This document shows positions 1 to 25,575 of a stretch of DNA of 64,000 nt, one piece after another. Each line of letters starts with the position of its first letter. Positions within the stretch are counted from its first letter, which is position 1. Origin of the DNA: Hemibagrus wyckioides (Eukaryota > Chordata > Actinopteri > Siluriformes > Bagridae); contig NC_080718.1 in assembly GCF_019097595.1 (NCBI RefSeq), positions 27,854,657 through 27,918,656 on the forward strand. Direction: 5' to 3'. The notes under the pieces were generated by a model. It searched no databases. It was given only the letters and a program-made list of their open reading frames with translations, and had not been told where the DNA came from. The translations under genes and the position numbers were made by a program.

Positions 1-430
1 ACTGATGATATCATTTATTTTTATTAATTAGTCTTATATAGTAACGGAAATTAGCTTTAAAACTTAGCTAACCCAAAACATTTCCTTAGCCTAGGTTTTA
101 ATTTCCAGTCATTCAGAAGAATTTTGCTTAGATTTCCTTCACTTCCCTGAGATCAGCAAGCTTGATGCGTCTTGGTAATCTAGCTTAAGTGGGTAATGTG
201 GATGATGCGGCAGCTATTTCACGGGCAGGTGTCTGACACGTGGGTCACGTCAGTGACGTGTGAAGCTTCACTGAACACACAAAGCTCATGGATGTGAATC
301 ACTCAACTAGCTTTTACACTATGCGCTGGGTAGCGTTCACGCTAACGTCCACTTCTTGCTGGAACATAACATGAGTGTGAATTAAATTTCTACAGATGAG
401 ATCCACAAGTCTGCTGATTACAACGTGATA

Positions 431-689
431 CACTACCAGTCAAAAGTTTGGACACACCTTCTAATTCCATGGTCTTTCCTGATGTTTATTTCCTTCTACA
501 TTGTAAAACCATGCTGAAGGCGGCCGAAATCCACAATAATGTCCTTTGAACAGTTGATATTGAGTTATGTCTGCTACTGATGCTCTGTAAAGCCTTCATA
601 ACGCCTCTAATCTGAGGTGCTGTTAATTGGTGATTTCTGAGGCTAAAACATTGAATTAAATGGTGTGTCCAAACTTTTGACTGGTAGTG
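431..689. mobile_element. Tc1/mariner-type MITE with intact terminal inverted repeats
   Basis: The left end reads CACTACCAGTCAAAAGTTTG and the right end is its inverted copy, ending CTGGTAGTG. Both ends are flanked by TA (429-430 and 690-691), the Tc1/mariner target duplication. The 259 bp interior has no transposase, so the copy is non-autonomous. Confidence 0.9.
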
Positions 690-1683
690 TAAATAAATTA
701 ACAAGTATGCAAGTAATGCTGTCCTTTTGAACTGATGTGCAGTTGTGAGCAGTGGGGTACTAAATCTGGGGCATAAACAAACAAATGTGGACAAAATGAC
801 TCTTGTAAATTGTTTGCTATGATGCTACACACGCATTAGGAAATATGTTTTATGATTACATTAATATTTCCTGCTTCTATTTACAGCAAAAATTAGTAAA
901 ATGAGCAAATTAATGATGCTATGAGATGCTAGTCAAGCACAACAAATAACACATGAAATGCTAGTTTCCTGTTGATCTGATAAATCAGACTGAACTAACT
1001 AATTCCCGACAGTGTGAGGTGAAAGTAAAGGATGATTTGTATGTAAAGACATTCTTATCATGTGCAACTGACTGATAGGATTAAAAAAAATCCTGCTGTT
1101 AAATAGAAAAAATGGCCTCTGGTTTCCCAGGTGTGGCGATCCTTATTCAGAGCATCAAGGGAGATTTACTCCAATTACTCATAGGTCAGGTTAAGACACG
1201 TCTGCTCACATCTGTCGCTTATTCATTCGATTCCAAAAAAGGGTTTAACTCCGAGACGGAGATTCATGTTGATTCCTGAACATTAGCCGCAAATTCAGAG
1301 AGGTGTTTAAACAAACACGGCAGAGACGAATGTCTGATTCATCGAGTTCACGACTCGTTCATTCAGCAGTGTTTGGTGAAGCGGCTCCACTGAACGCAGC
1401 CCAACCTCGAAGAGCGGGTCTCTGTGAAATTTAAACCCGAGCCGCTTCGTGTTGTGTACAGCTGCCGGGAAGGTTACAGGGAAATGGACATCAATGGAAC
1501 TAAACAAGACACGACTTGATAAGAACAGAGTTAAAATCTTCAGACCAATTTCTTAAAGGCGCAACAGTCGATTTCTCTCCTACTTGCACACGGAAAAAAT
1601 ATATAGAATACTCTCTTTAAAAAAAAGAGGTTCCTTGGGGTTCTATATAGAACCTGGGGTTCTGTACTTAGACAATAGAACCT

Positions 1684-2130
<447 letters not shown>

Positions 2131-2309
2131 ACAGGTGTATATTAGATCCCTTGAAGAGCGATGAAGCTTTTCTATCAAAACCATGTTTATTTGTAAAGAA
2201 TGGGAAAGGTGACCTGGGTGCCATTATTTTTGGAGTTTCCTCTCTGTGTAGATGTTTTGAAACGATGTGTTTATGATGTGTTCATTTCTGAAATAATCGA
2301 AACTATAAA

Positions 2310-2640
2310 ACTCTTAGATCAGAGGGAGGAGTTTCACTGGGAACAAAACTAATCACAACACAGTGATGTTATTTCTGTTGGAATAAATTTATACTGTGTT
2401 TGAATTTGCTGTGTTTTTTGTATACATTTATAAATAATAATAATAATAATCATCATCATCATCATCATCTAAAAAGAACCATTCAAGTTGGATTCAGAGA
2501 ACCTAGGTTCTTTTCACTGAACCCTTCGAAATGCATCTGTATAAAGGACCATTTCCGGATCCATACACTCTTACAAATAAAGGTTCTTAAATAGTTTTCT
2601 TTTAAAGTTCTTAGGGGAACCAAAAATGGTTCTGTCTATG
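2310..2640. repeat. Dispersed repeat with internal trinucleotide run, copy 1
   Basis: The block 'atcagagggaggag...cacaacaca...aataaatttatactg' recurs at about 5568-5700. In both copies simple repeats follow: (aat)n/(cat)n at 2431-2469 here, and (gaaa)n with (aat)n at 5755-6232. Text such as 'aaaggaaccat' follows both. The whole may be one composite repeat. Confidence 0.6.
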
Positions 2641-3212
2641 ACACCACTTTTAGTTCTTCCACCATCATTATTTTTAAGGGTGTATATGAAGCAAACATTA
2701 GAGCCAATTTAGGTTCTGTATGGAACCATTCTTAGAGTCTGGGAAACCTCTATAGGAAAACTGCTCATCTAATGATATAGCCACGCCCCCTTTCCCCTTC
2801 GCTCCACCCCCATCTCACTGTGTTCCGAAGGGAAAACATGGTGGATTCTTTTACTTTTACTGAGTGTAACATTGCTCCTGAAAATGTTAGCATGGAGCAG
2901 AACTGGAATAAACCTATCCAAGATGGAGATGCTGGTAAAGGTCTGGAGCTGGATGTAGATTTGATCCTGAATGCAGTGTCTCCAACGCATGGAGAAACGT
3001 ATATGATGCTAGCAAACTCCCATGTACCTGATGATGCTAACTAGCCGGGCTAGATTTTGCGATCGTTCATTACAGAACATTAAATGTAACTGTAAAGATT
3101 CTGAAATCTTGTGTTTTTCTTTAATAAGTGACAATTACCCAGTTGCTGTGAGGAACTGTGATAGAAACAAAATGGTGGTCCAGATGTGTGTGTGTGTGTT
3201 TAAACACAATCA

Positions 3213-14612
<11,400 letters not shown>

Positions 14613-14828
14613 GGTCTCTGAAGGACGGACAGCAAACTTGCCATTAAAATCCCATTTGAACACTAGGCAGATGTTTATTTATGGAAGGAGTCTCCAGTCT
14701 CAGCACTTTTTGTAAGTCAAGCTGCACCTTTTCCCTGGCATTTTCATGAGGTTTTCAAGCTGTTGTTATTTATTTATTTATTTTTTAAAAAATATCTTAT
14801 TTCTTCAAGAGTGAGAATAAAAACAGAC

Positions 14829-14858
14829 GGGGGGTGTTGGTGGGGGGTGGGGGTGGGG
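14829..14858 (+). other. G-run cluster, possible G-quadruplex
   Basis: At least four runs of 4-6 G with short T/G loops lie within 30 bases, about 220 bp upstream of lck exon 1. This meets the usual G-quadruplex pattern. Any function is inference. Confidence 0.5.
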
Positions 14859-15174
14859 TTGGTTGGTGAAGAAACCCTTTATTGCTGCTATAATGTGAGT
14901 GGGGAAAAAACAGGAAGTGAAAATGAAATTTTATCCATTAAAGTTAAATATAACTATTAAAGGATATCAGAGTGTTGTTTAATAAACGAGGAATTGAAAT
15001 AATTTAAATTAAGAATTAAATAAAATCTGGGGCGTCACACATCAAGTAAACAGAACGTCCTTAAGGAGGAATCGGTAACTCCGCCTCATCAAACCACTGA
15101 TTATTTTCCTGTGATTTAATGAGACAGAGGTACTCTCATGTCTAAATATAAACTAAAGCTGAACTATCTAACAA

Positions 15175-15420
15175 CATAAAGCTATATGGCAGCCATATTG
15201 ACAATTTTTTCTCTTTTCTTGGTTTCTTTCTGCCCCCCTCGGGCCACGCCCTTGGAGTCTAAATGCTGAGATGTGGAAGTGATGTGGATGAGAGCTTAAA
15301 GACATTGTTTAATGAAAGTGTGTAAAGATCTGGGCCTGTGTTTAAATTTCTTTATTTCCATTACTCGTCAGCTACATCAGAATACATTCATGCAAATCTA
15401 AAGAATGAAGCGTATCTCAG
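15175..15420. repeat. Dispersed repeat pair, copy 2 (copy 1 at 11195-11410)
   Basis: This copy shares 'aaagctatatggcagccata', 'ttttctcttttcttggt', 'ggccacgcccttg' and 'atgcaaatctaaagaa' in order with copy 1, with small indels and a roughly 40 bp longer middle. Confidence 0.75.
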
Positions 15421-16046
15421 CTGACTGGAGGAAATTTGTGTAAATGATATTTCTTTAAGGACTGTATTAGTGTGTTATAAATTCTTAATAAATCCAAGGA
15501 CAATCGAGTAAGTTTTTTTTTTAATACTCTTAGCAGACTTTACAAAGAAAGTATTTATGGACATAAAGATCTACAGATCATTTTCTTGTTCTTATTTTAA
15601 AAAAAATTAAAGAACAATTTATTTTATTTTATTATATTTTAATGTATTTTTTATTACGTGTGGCTTCATAAGACGTAAAGCACTACAGTATGTGTTGTTA
15701 CAGGAAATTAAACCAACAACAGAATCTCTGTTATCACTGTTGATTAATATTTCCATAAATTCACATCCTGAATCAGTGATTAGAGTACTTTTTATCTGTT
15801 TATTGTTGCATAGTAAATGAATGAGTGTGTGAGAGGGTGAAATCGAAACTTTAAAGAATCAGTAGATCAGAAATCTGTCTAAAGCTGTGTACATTCCTAT
15901 GAGCGAAGCAATTTGTTCTCAACACAAAAGGTTAAGTGAACATTAAACATTAAGGGCTGCATTCAGGCTCGGTATAACAGTCCGATATTCACGTGGAGAA
16001 AGTTCTGAGTGTTCAGAGTTGGGTTACGCAGCTGCTTAGTGTAAGC

Positions 16047-16535
16047 CAGTGGTGGACCATCAGGGTCAGTAAGGCCTTCTCTGCTGGCCTAAACAGCAGT
16101 GATCTGAATCACTGACATGCTTTTTAATATATTTAATATATTTTTCCATGAATGTGTATTAAATTATTCCCAGTAGTCTATTCTCTACATTTCATAGCTT
16201 TTCTCTCGGTTGCGCTGCTTCCAGTAGTGTATATTTATGATAAGAGTATTTATCCAATCATATTTCAGACAGTGGCAGGCGCCCGGAGCTTTAAATAAGT
16301 GGCAATAAAATTGTTCCATTAACCAATCAGATTTCGAGTTGGTGTCACTGGGGCCGTCTAGCAGGCATACGATTACGTCAGCAATTTCCTGTCCTTTGAT
16401 TGGATAATTGGAGTAGTCAGAGGCAGCGAACCGCACAAACTAAATAAAATATATATATTTTAACTCACAATGGCTGACAGAGGAGAAGAAATGATTTGGT
16501 GAAGGCCTAGGTGTGAAACGCATGGGCCGCCACTG
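16047..16535. mobile_element. hAT-type MITE with perfect 8-bp target duplication
   Basis: The 489 bp element starts CAGTGGTGG and ends CCGCCACTG, an imperfect inverted repeat. It is flanked by identical GTGTAAGC octamers (16039-16046 and 16536-16543). The 8-bp duplication and CAGTGG ends fit the hAT superfamily. The interior has no transposase. Confidence 0.9.
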
Positions 16536-16828
16536 GTGTAAGCTAATGTTTAGTGTAAGATAATGTTCGGAGCTTCCCAGTCAGATCACCTGTGTGTAGT
16601 TCATGAATAAAAGAGTTTTTAAATAGCATCTAGATCAACACCATTAGACACAAGCACTCGCCTTGACCCAGGATAGACACCAGGGTCAATATAAACTGAA
16701 ACTTATCAGATGAAGAAAAACAACAACTGGAAAATCTGGAAAAAATCTGGAAAAAAATTCTGGGGGACCGGAAATTTACATAAAAAGAGTAATAATGAAA
16801 AATAAGAAAAATAATTAGATGATTTTGT

Positions 16829-16829
16829 A

Positions 16830-16868
<39 letters not shown>

Positions 16869-16872
16869 GCTC

Positions 16873-16925
<53 letters not shown>
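16829..16925. repeat. (TTA)n microsatellite
   Basis: A nearly pure trinucleotide array of about 30 units, with a single GCTC interruption near 16868. Confidence 0.95.
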
Positions 16926-17360
16926 TATTATAATTGACACGTAAGTAAAAGAGTTTTGTGTAAGTCGCCTTTGTAGCCATGTCTCTTGCTTCCTGTATAG
17001 TTTTTTTTCCTCATTTTAAATCATGAAAATGAAAAAAATAAATAAATAAAAATAATAATAATTATATATGGGATAAGTCTCAATATCAGCTGATAGTCAA
17101 GGCTTTAGAATCGTTATCAGAAAAGAAAATGTTTATTGCTTAAACATGAATAAAAAATCAGGGATGGATATTGATTAAGAAAAATGTCTTTAAGCTGAAG
17201 ATCTGATTTGTGTGTAGCAGCTCAGTTTTACTTCAGTGCAAATACCGAGGAATGAATACTGAAGTATTAAATCCACACTACTCCTGCCACTCTGAACATG
17301 GGTAACCCTGTTTCACTGATTACTCTCAAAAGTGTAGAATTTTTCTACAAAATATTATTG

Positions 17361-17362
<2 letters not shown>

Positions 17363-17411
<49 letters not shown>
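17363..17411. repeat. (TA)n microsatellite
   Basis: A pure dinucleotide run of about 24 units. Confidence 0.95.
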
Positions 17412-17416
<5 letters not shown>

Positions 17417-18525
17417 AATTCTCATATATTCTCTTTGCGACTCTCTCTCAGAGATCTGAATCTGTGAGAAACTTCTGGGTCGGGTCAAGGAGCAAGCTGA
17501 CCTCCTCGATTTGGAGTGTATTCAGGGAGCGAGGGTTCACGGGTGAGACTGAAAACACAGCCGGAGTCAGAAGTTTCCACGGAGCTCCAGCGAGAAGCTT
17601 CCCTTATCGAGTTCCGTCCCAAAATAAAACGAGTCCTGAGAGAGAGACGCAAGGTTAAATATCTGGCTTTTGTGCGTGTGTGTGCGTGTATGTGCGTGCG
17701 TGTGTGTGTGTGCGTGTGTGTGTGTGTTGGTTTTTTAATGAGTTTCGCTACATCCTCTCACTTTCCAGAACTGCTTTATGAGCATTTGAGATCCAAAAGT
17801 ATCATTACAGCTGCGACAACACAAAAGGGAGGAAGTGAATGCTTATGAATACCAGCGACGCATTCACTGAAATCAGGTTCTGTTGGTTCAGAGCTGTCAT
17901 TACATTCCTCAGGTTTGTGTTCCCACAGACCTTTCAGTATCTGTTACACCTCTGGTGTTAATTCTTAATAGTCTGAAACCACGATGATACTCACTCTTTC
18001 GATTAGGTTTATTATCCACTCTTTGTGTGTTGTTCTGTAGTTGAGGTTTGTGAGCAAATAGACTCGTGTGTGCAGAAGAGATGAGAAAATCTGCTCGAAG
18101 CTGCATGGTTAGCCAATGGCTAATCAAAGCAGGACAACATGTAAATTCTTACTGTGCAAATTCAAAACAAATTCCTTTTTAAACTTTTAGTCATCTAATT
18201 CCATATAACTATAAATCCCCCAGAGACATATTGAAGCCAAGTGTGTGCTAATCAGCGCTAGAAACTATGCTAGCTAGCTAGTTCTTTGCTCTACATGTTG
18301 GTGAAAAATATCTAAAGAAATAATGACCATTAAAAAATGAATAATAATAAGAAGAAGAAAAAGAGGAAGATAAAGAAGTAGGAGAAGAAGCTTAGCATCT
18401 AGAGAGCTAACAGCTATGAGCTAACATTTCCATCACCACCTCCCACCTAGTTTTATGCAAACCGAGGATGTATGCTAGCTAGCAACTAGTTTGTAGCAAA
18501 CTACAGTGTGTTTCGGTTCATTAAT

Positions 18526-18668
<143 letters not shown>

Positions 18669-20115
18669 CCAGTCAGGGACTCTGTAATGGTCAATAACTG
18701 GAATTTCCTTTTATCAAAATTCTAGTAAATGTCACCAGAATACAAAATCTTTCATGGGTAGATGATTACTGCAAAAAAGATTAGATTAGAGAAAGCTAAG
18801 AAAGCATTAGCACCAACACAGTCCACCAAAGTACTGTTACAAACCATTCGGAACACGTTAGCAAGCACTAGACATGAACGTGTTAAAGCAGGAAGGAAGA
18901 AAGCTCTCTCTCTACATCTCTCTCGACGTTAATAAGACCTACAATGAAGCGTAAACTTCTCTGTCTTGATGATCTCATAAAACTTACAAAGTGCTTACAC
19001 TGGAGACTCCTTCCATCGGCGTTACATACAGGAAACTTTACCGTATCACTGATTATACTTTTGTTTATCTGTACACATGAATTATTACTAGCAACCACAA
19101 CGTACAGTATTAGAACTAGTGCATTAGTAAAAAGGTGTGACTGTCAGAGCTGCTGTTATAGGAAACTAATCCACCAATCAGAAGTTTTAATACTTTCTGA
19201 ACCCAGGCAGATGCTTATTCTCTGAAACGTGGTCTCTGCTACGTGAAGACCGATCGCTCGACGCTTAACGTTTGATCCCGAGGATATGATTTAACGTGTT
19301 TGAGGAAATCCTTCAACCGGCCTGTCTGAATCAGAGCTCGGCTTTTACTGTAACACAAAAATGGAAATAAAGCAGAGACGGCTGTGGGCGTCGATTAGGT
19401 GGAACGGGATGTGATTAAAAGAGCAAGGTGTTTCCCGAAAACATGAAAAGAAGCGTGTGCATTTTCCAAAACCCACTACATGAGTTTCATTTTGTATTCA
19501 ACCGGAATCGATGATATACATTGTAAAGCGTCGTGGTAGACAGGCGATCGGCTGAAATGTGACTTTTTTGAAAATTTTTGGTCAAATTTCTTCTTTTTTG
19601 AAGTCAATAAACGTGAGAACAGAGATGAGGGCTTTACGTAATGTAAAAAAATCTCCATCTGCACATCTTGGGAGGAAACAACACATCCTGTTTTTATGGA
19701 CACACCTGAATAGATGATCTCAAAGACGGAAATAAAATTAAAACTCTTTTATTGTTGAATTGAGGTTTCTTTTTTTTTCTTCATGCTTCTTACTTTACAG
19801 CCGCAGTTAGTTTAATCGGTTGATTCGTCAGCTCTGAGCCAATCACATCACAGTGCACAACAAAAAAATTGGTCTTGTGCATGTATTCATTTTTTCATCC
19901 ATGATTTATATATGAGATTTACAGAAAAAGAATAATGTACAGTGTACTCGTAGATGGCGCGTTAAAGAATTTCGACTGCTAGCACAGAGCCGTGACGTGG
20001 TTAAAGGGAATCGAGGATGTGTAAAGAATGACCTACATCTCAGATATGGGAAACCAGTGATCGGTTGCCAGATGTTTGACAAGATAGTTTGACATTTAAA
20101 AAACACACTTGACCT

Positions 20116-20152
<37 letters not shown>

Positions 20153-20654
20153 AACCATACATGGAACGAATCTGGGATTATATTCATGTGAGGTTTAAGT
20201 GGACGTGTTTCTGTGGTTATGTTACATTCGCAGTGCCTTGTTTCTTTCTTTAATTGACCTAATTCTATATTTAACTCTAAATTTAAGCGAAAATTCAATA
20301 TTGCAGCATTTATTTACTTACTTTACTTACTTACTTTTTATTTACTTTATTTACTTAGATAGAAATAAACGCTACTCCATGCTACTTCATTTACTTTACA
20401 GTGCACCTGCTATTAAGGACCTATTTTTTGATTTAAGTTGTATTTTCTTGTTAGATCTCATCTGCCTCATGTGTCTCACTGATTTTCTAATTCAGACAAA
20501 CTTATTTCCTAATTCCTAATTCCTAATTTATATATATATATATATATATAGGAATATATTTGTTCTTTGCTTTTCACCTCCCAGTAGATTTTAAAATTTA
20601 TAATAATTGTAGAAATTGTCATCATATAAATCCTTTGGTTTTACTGACCAGACT

Positions 20655-20800
20655 GAAATGAAATGAAAATGAAATGAAACAGCCTTTATTTGTCACATAT
20701 ACGTTACAGCACAGTGAAATTCTTTCTTCGCATATCCCATCCTTGGAGGTTGGGGTCAGAGCGCAGGGTCAGCCATGATACGGCGCCCCTGTGGTTTGTT
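20655..20800. mobile_element. SINE/LINE tail fragment with 'CACAGTGAAATTCTTTCTTC'
   Basis: This shares 'cacagtgaaattctttcttc', 'cccatccttggaggttgggg' and 'cagggtcagccatgata' with 56640-56760. It is truncated. Family wording is recognised but no name is assigned. Confidence 0.7.
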
Positions 20801-22136
20801 GGTCCATGTGTGACCTAATTATGCCACAAAAAACAGCAACTTCCTGTTCACTGACTCACAGCATTAGAAGCCTAAGACATTGCTTAGACATATACGATGC
20901 CAAATATACTGAATAATGTATAATATATAATATAAATTGCTTTATATTTACTCAAAGGTACTCGTCGTGGCCAGATGAGGAAAACTAATTCAGGTTTAAA
21001 AACGTTGATTAGTTCCCATAGTAACCAGGCCCTAATGAATACCGGCAAGGAAAGAGAAATTTGTCATTATAATACACACATACGATGTGTACTACTATGC
21101 AGGTTTTATTGAATCTTTGCTATTTCTGATGTTTGCAGTAACAATGATGATGTGCTGTTCAAAAAAGAAGCTGTTTATATATATATATTTGTTTATTTAT
21201 TTTTATTTATTTATTTATTTTTCTCATAACTGTAACCGCCTGTTGGCCTGAGCGATCTCTGTTTATGTCTTATGAGTTTGGGTGTGGCATTTCAAACAAT
21301 ATTTCAGCATCCTCAGATCAGAGTATCCTCTCACACAGCTTTAACACATAATACTGAAAAAAAAAAAACAGTACTAAACTAGAGGTTTAAGGTTTTAACT
21401 CAAGATATACCTTAAACTTTAGAGTAATCAAACATCATTTAAATACTTATTTAATACTTAAATACTTATTTAAATAATTCCCATAAATCTTTCGTTAGCC
21501 AGTAGTGTACATTTAATAGTATGGTTACATAATCTGTACATTCGGGATGTTTTTTTTTCTCTCTGTAATATTAGCTTAAGCTTATTGTGATGCAGCTGTA
21601 AATTCATCAGCCTTAAGGTTCAAGAAAACATAGATTAAGCAATATTGTTTTGTTTTTTTTAATGGCTACTTCAATTCTGTTTTTAACAGTCGTCTTCTCA
21701 CTTTAGCTCTCCATGTTATTCAGGTGTGTAAAACATACTCTATTATATACTACATAATGTGTATAGAGTTGAAGATATGACTGTAAGAAAGCTGCATGGC
21801 TGAGACAGAAACTAGTTTATGCTACACAATCCACCATTTTTCTTCTCATCCAAATGATATAACACGATAGACTCAGATTCGGATCATTAATCAGATCACA
21901 TTTTCTCATCAACACGTGAACTTTTTTTTATCTTCTTTTATCTTCTTACCTTTTACAGCTGAGTTTCCAGTCGAAGGCCTCTGATTTCATTGAAGGCACC
22001 GACGGCGTAACACGCTCATATCCACCACGATTCTTAGGATAAAAATGCTAAAAAGATGTCCTAAACTGGCACTATACAAGGGCGTGCGTCGTCAGAGACA
22101 GCTCTTTATGAGTGAGGTCGCATCACATACTCGCTA

Positions 22137-22313
22137 ACACACACACACACACACACACACCACAGGCGAAAAGGCAGCAATGTGAAGAGCTTCCTGTCGT
22201 TGTGCTGTATCTCACAGGTGCCGTCCACGAGAACACACACACATACAGCTGTGCCCTGAAAGACGTTAGCTAACTTTTAGAAAAAAGCAGGTTAGGATTC
22301 CATTTCTGGGGTC

Positions 22314-22352
<39 letters not shown>

Positions 22353-22494
22353 CAAAAACACAGATTGTGTGTTTGAGCTCTATCAAGCTTTCAGTAAACC
22401 ACAAGAAGGCTGTTTTATCCGTCAGTGGAAATAAAGGTGCTTAAATTGGGGAGTCAGAAATGTTCCAGTATGGAGTTTATCCTACTTTTATACA

Positions 22495-22531
<37 letters not shown>
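22137..22531. repeat. Cluster of (CA)n and (GT)n arrays
   Basis: There are three dinucleotide runs: (CA)n at 22139-22160, (GT)n at 22317-22349 and (GT)n at 22497-22531. The CA and GT runs could pair with each other. Confidence 0.9.
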
Positions 22532-22534
<3 letters not shown>

Positions 22535-23155
22535 ATAGAATCACTGGTGTTGAAGTGACGCCTCATTTAAACACGGTAACACACAGACACCTGTTATTTG
22601 TGTTTATTTTCACACACTCATTAAGTAAGCTGCTCACGGATTATCACGATAGCCTCAGGTTCTTGTTCTGACTGGAGAGGAACCTGATGTGGTCTTCTGC
22701 AGTTGTACTTCATCCACCTCTAGGTTTGATGTGTTTTGTGTTCTGAGATGCCTTTCTGCTCCGCATGGCTGTAAATACTGATTATTTGAGTTATATATAG
22801 CTACACCCTTCCTGTCAGCTCAGACCAGTCTGATCGTTCTCCTCTCATCTCTCTCATCAGTGAGGTGTTCGTTGATGTTTTTTGTTTTTCACACCATTTT
22901 CTATGAACTCTAGAAATATTTGTGTGTGAAAAGCAAAGCAGGAGATCAGCAGGGTTCTGCGATGCTCCGGCCGGCCCACCGGCACCCGTGCCAGGTCACA
23001 GGGGTCAGACTTTTTCTTTATTCTGATGTTTGATGTGAACAATATCTGAAGATCATGGCTTGTATCTGCATGATTTTATGCATCATGCTGCTGCTGACAT
23101 GTGATGTAGGGGTTGGAGTAGGAAAAAAAATTATATACCATGCCAATCCATTACA

Positions 23156-23160
<5 letters not shown>

Positions 23161-23194
<34 letters not shown>

Positions 23195-23406
23195 ACTCTC
23201 TTTCTGTCCCTCTCTCACTGTCTCTCTTCCTCTCACCCTCTCTCTGTCTCTCTCTCTCCCCCACTCTCTCTCTTCCTCTCACCCTCTCTGTCTCTCTCTC
23301 TCTCCCCCACTCGCTCTCTTCCTCTCACCCTCTCTCTCTCTCTCGCTCTCTCTCTCCCCCACTCTCTCTCTTCCTCTCACCCTCTTTCTCTGTCTCTCTC
23401 TCTCTT

Positions 23407-23457
<51 letters not shown>

Positions 23458-23519
23458 CTCTATTTCTGTCTGTCTCTCTCCCTCTCCTCTACCTCTATGT
23501 CTCTATGTCTCTATGTCTC

Positions 23520-23564
<45 letters not shown>

Positions 23565-23575
23565 ACACTCTCTCT
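23161..23575. repeat. Pyrimidine tract: (TC)n with higher-order units
   Basis: About 415 bp are almost pure C/T. Inside is a longer unit of about 60 bp containing 'ctctcttcctctcaccctct', repeated about four times, then pure (TC)n, then 'atgtctct' repeats. Ser/Leu-rich open frames across it are artefacts. Confidence 0.95.
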
Positions 23576-23857
23576 CACACTCTGCAGATGTTGCATGCAC
23601 CTTGCAGGAAGTCGGCTAGCTCATTTGCAGGAAATTAGCGACATGCTACAGCATTTCATGCTCTAACCTGATCCCCTGTTTGAAAGTAAATGCACTCATG
23701 ATTGTTTCACTGTGGTTTAATAAACCTGCATTTTTGTGGTGCTCACTGAGCTGAAAATGGGTGTGTGTTTGAACTGCACTCTTTATTCCAGATCTCAACA
23801 ATAGCGGCAGATTGGTTTATTGATTTAAAAGGCATGGTGATGTAGAGAGAGACGTCA

Positions 23858-23897
<40 letters not shown>

Positions 23898-24294
23898 TGT
23901 TTACTTCCATAATCCATGTTTTTTTACAGATCCTGAGATTAAGGCGTGAATCTAATTAGGAACACATTCACGGTGAAATGCAGCCGACCGTCATGGCAGT
24001 TTAGTGTCCTGAATGCTCACGATTGACAGGAGAGTTATTAACCAAATTAGCAACAGTGAATTAAAAGTAATTACCCGACTCAGTTGTCTGTGATTGAGCT
24101 ACAACAACAATTACAATCAAGCAGCAAGTTGGAATTCCAGGTTGGAATTTTGGGAATTTTCTCTAAAAATCTTCTCTAATTTTCTCTTCAGTTTAATTCA
24201 CACTTTTTTTTAAAGATTAGGTAAATGTACTCTGTAGTATGCTAGTTTTTGCTAACGTTAGTTAACATTACACAAACTGAACACTAACAAGCCA

Positions 24295-24329
24295 CGACAA
24301 AACCGAGCGTCCCTTCGGGATGAATAAAG

Positions 24330-24427
<98 letters not shown>
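24295..24427. repeat. LINE-like tail joined to (TATC)n
   Basis: The tail 'gggatgaataaagtatcta' runs into about 24 TATC units. It is the inverted counterpart of 13756-13880. Confidence 0.9.
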
Positions 24428-25030
24428 CGTGTTCTCTATCTAGTAGAAGTTTTGCAAATTTCAAATTTCTAATTATTTTAGTTTTAGGATGTGGAACAAA
24501 TTTTATTTCTACCTTAAATATTTAGAGGATACGAGTTATGTAACTTTAGCTCGAGAAACATTTGCCGTATTTCATGAACCGGATTATTAGCAATATTAGC
24601 TATTCACAATGCTAACGTGATACAAAAGGACAGAAGTGCAGTGGATTCATTGAAATAAAGCAGGAAAATAATAAACCTGTGTGTTGTTTATTCAGTGGCA
24701 GTGTTTTAAAGACTTGTTCATGATCTTCATGAGTTATTTTTGTCAGGGACAGAGGTCAGGGCTATTTTTATGTTTCACACACAAGTTTCTGTATCTGCCC
24801 TAACCAAGATTTATCGTCGAGATATAACGTAATCTGTGTAACATCGTGTCCTGGGTGTTTTCAGGTGGCCTGACCACAAGGCCTTATCAGCTTTATTTGT
24901 TTATTTCTTAGCTTTATTTATATCAAAACATTTGCTCACATAAAGGTGTGATTATCGATCTAAATATAACATCTGGTCAAAGTGATTCATTTGTTTGGAA
25001 TGATTTTTTTATTATTTATACACATGTTTT

Positions 25031-25302
25031 GGGGACAAAGTTAGGGAGGCCAGATTAAGATGGTTTGGACATGTCCAGAGGAGGGAGAGTGAGTATATTG
25101 GTAGGAGAATGTTGGACATGGAGCTGCCAGGCAGGAGGAAAAGAGGAAGGCCAAAGAGGAGAGATATGGATGTAATAAATGAGGATGTGAAGCTAGTGGG
25201 TGTAAGTGTTGAGGATGCAGAAGATAGGGATAGGTGGAGAGAGACGATTCACTGTGGAGACCCCTGAAGGGAAAAGCCCAAAGAAGAAAAAGAAGAAGAT
25301 TT
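25031..25302 (+). mobile_element. 3' end of an RTE/Rex3-like LINE
   Basis: Reading plus, the sequence codes for the end of an RTE-type reverse transcriptase region (LRWFGHVQRRE-like, in broken form) and ends 'gacccctgaagggaaaagcc' plus an AAGAAG tail. The same 3' end appears at 60168-60205. It is 5'-truncated. Confidence 0.8.
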
Positions 25303-25314
25303 ATACACACGATT

Positions 25315-25575
25315 CATTTATTTATATTATAAATATAAATAAATTATAGATATAAATATAATTTATTAAATATTATTTATTATCTTTTATTTTTGTATTT
25401 TTGATTATAAATATAATTATAAATATAAATATATTATAGATATAAACATAATTTATTAAATATTATTTATTATCTTTTATTTTTGTAGTTTTGATTATAA
25501 ATATAAATATATTATAGATATAAATATAATTTATTAAATATTATTTATTATCTTTTATTTTTGTAGTTTTGATTT
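25315..25575. repeat. AT-rich tandem repeat, unit about 90 bp
   Basis: Roughly three copies of a unit containing 'tttattaaatattatttatt' and 'atcttttatttttgta' follow directly after the LINE tail at 25302. Confidence 0.85.

Noticed and set aside
2820..3044. 74-codon plus frame beginning MFRRENMVDSFTFTECN
   Set aside because: No family likeness, no splice context, antisense within the lck intron; probably chance.
16185..16436. 83-codon minus frame
   Set aside because: Inside the hAT-type MITE; no transposase motif.
23055..23666. Long plus-strand frames rich in Ser/Leu beginning with a signal-like MACICMILCIMLLLT
   Set aside because: They read through a (TC)n tract; the coding look comes from the dinucleotide repeat.
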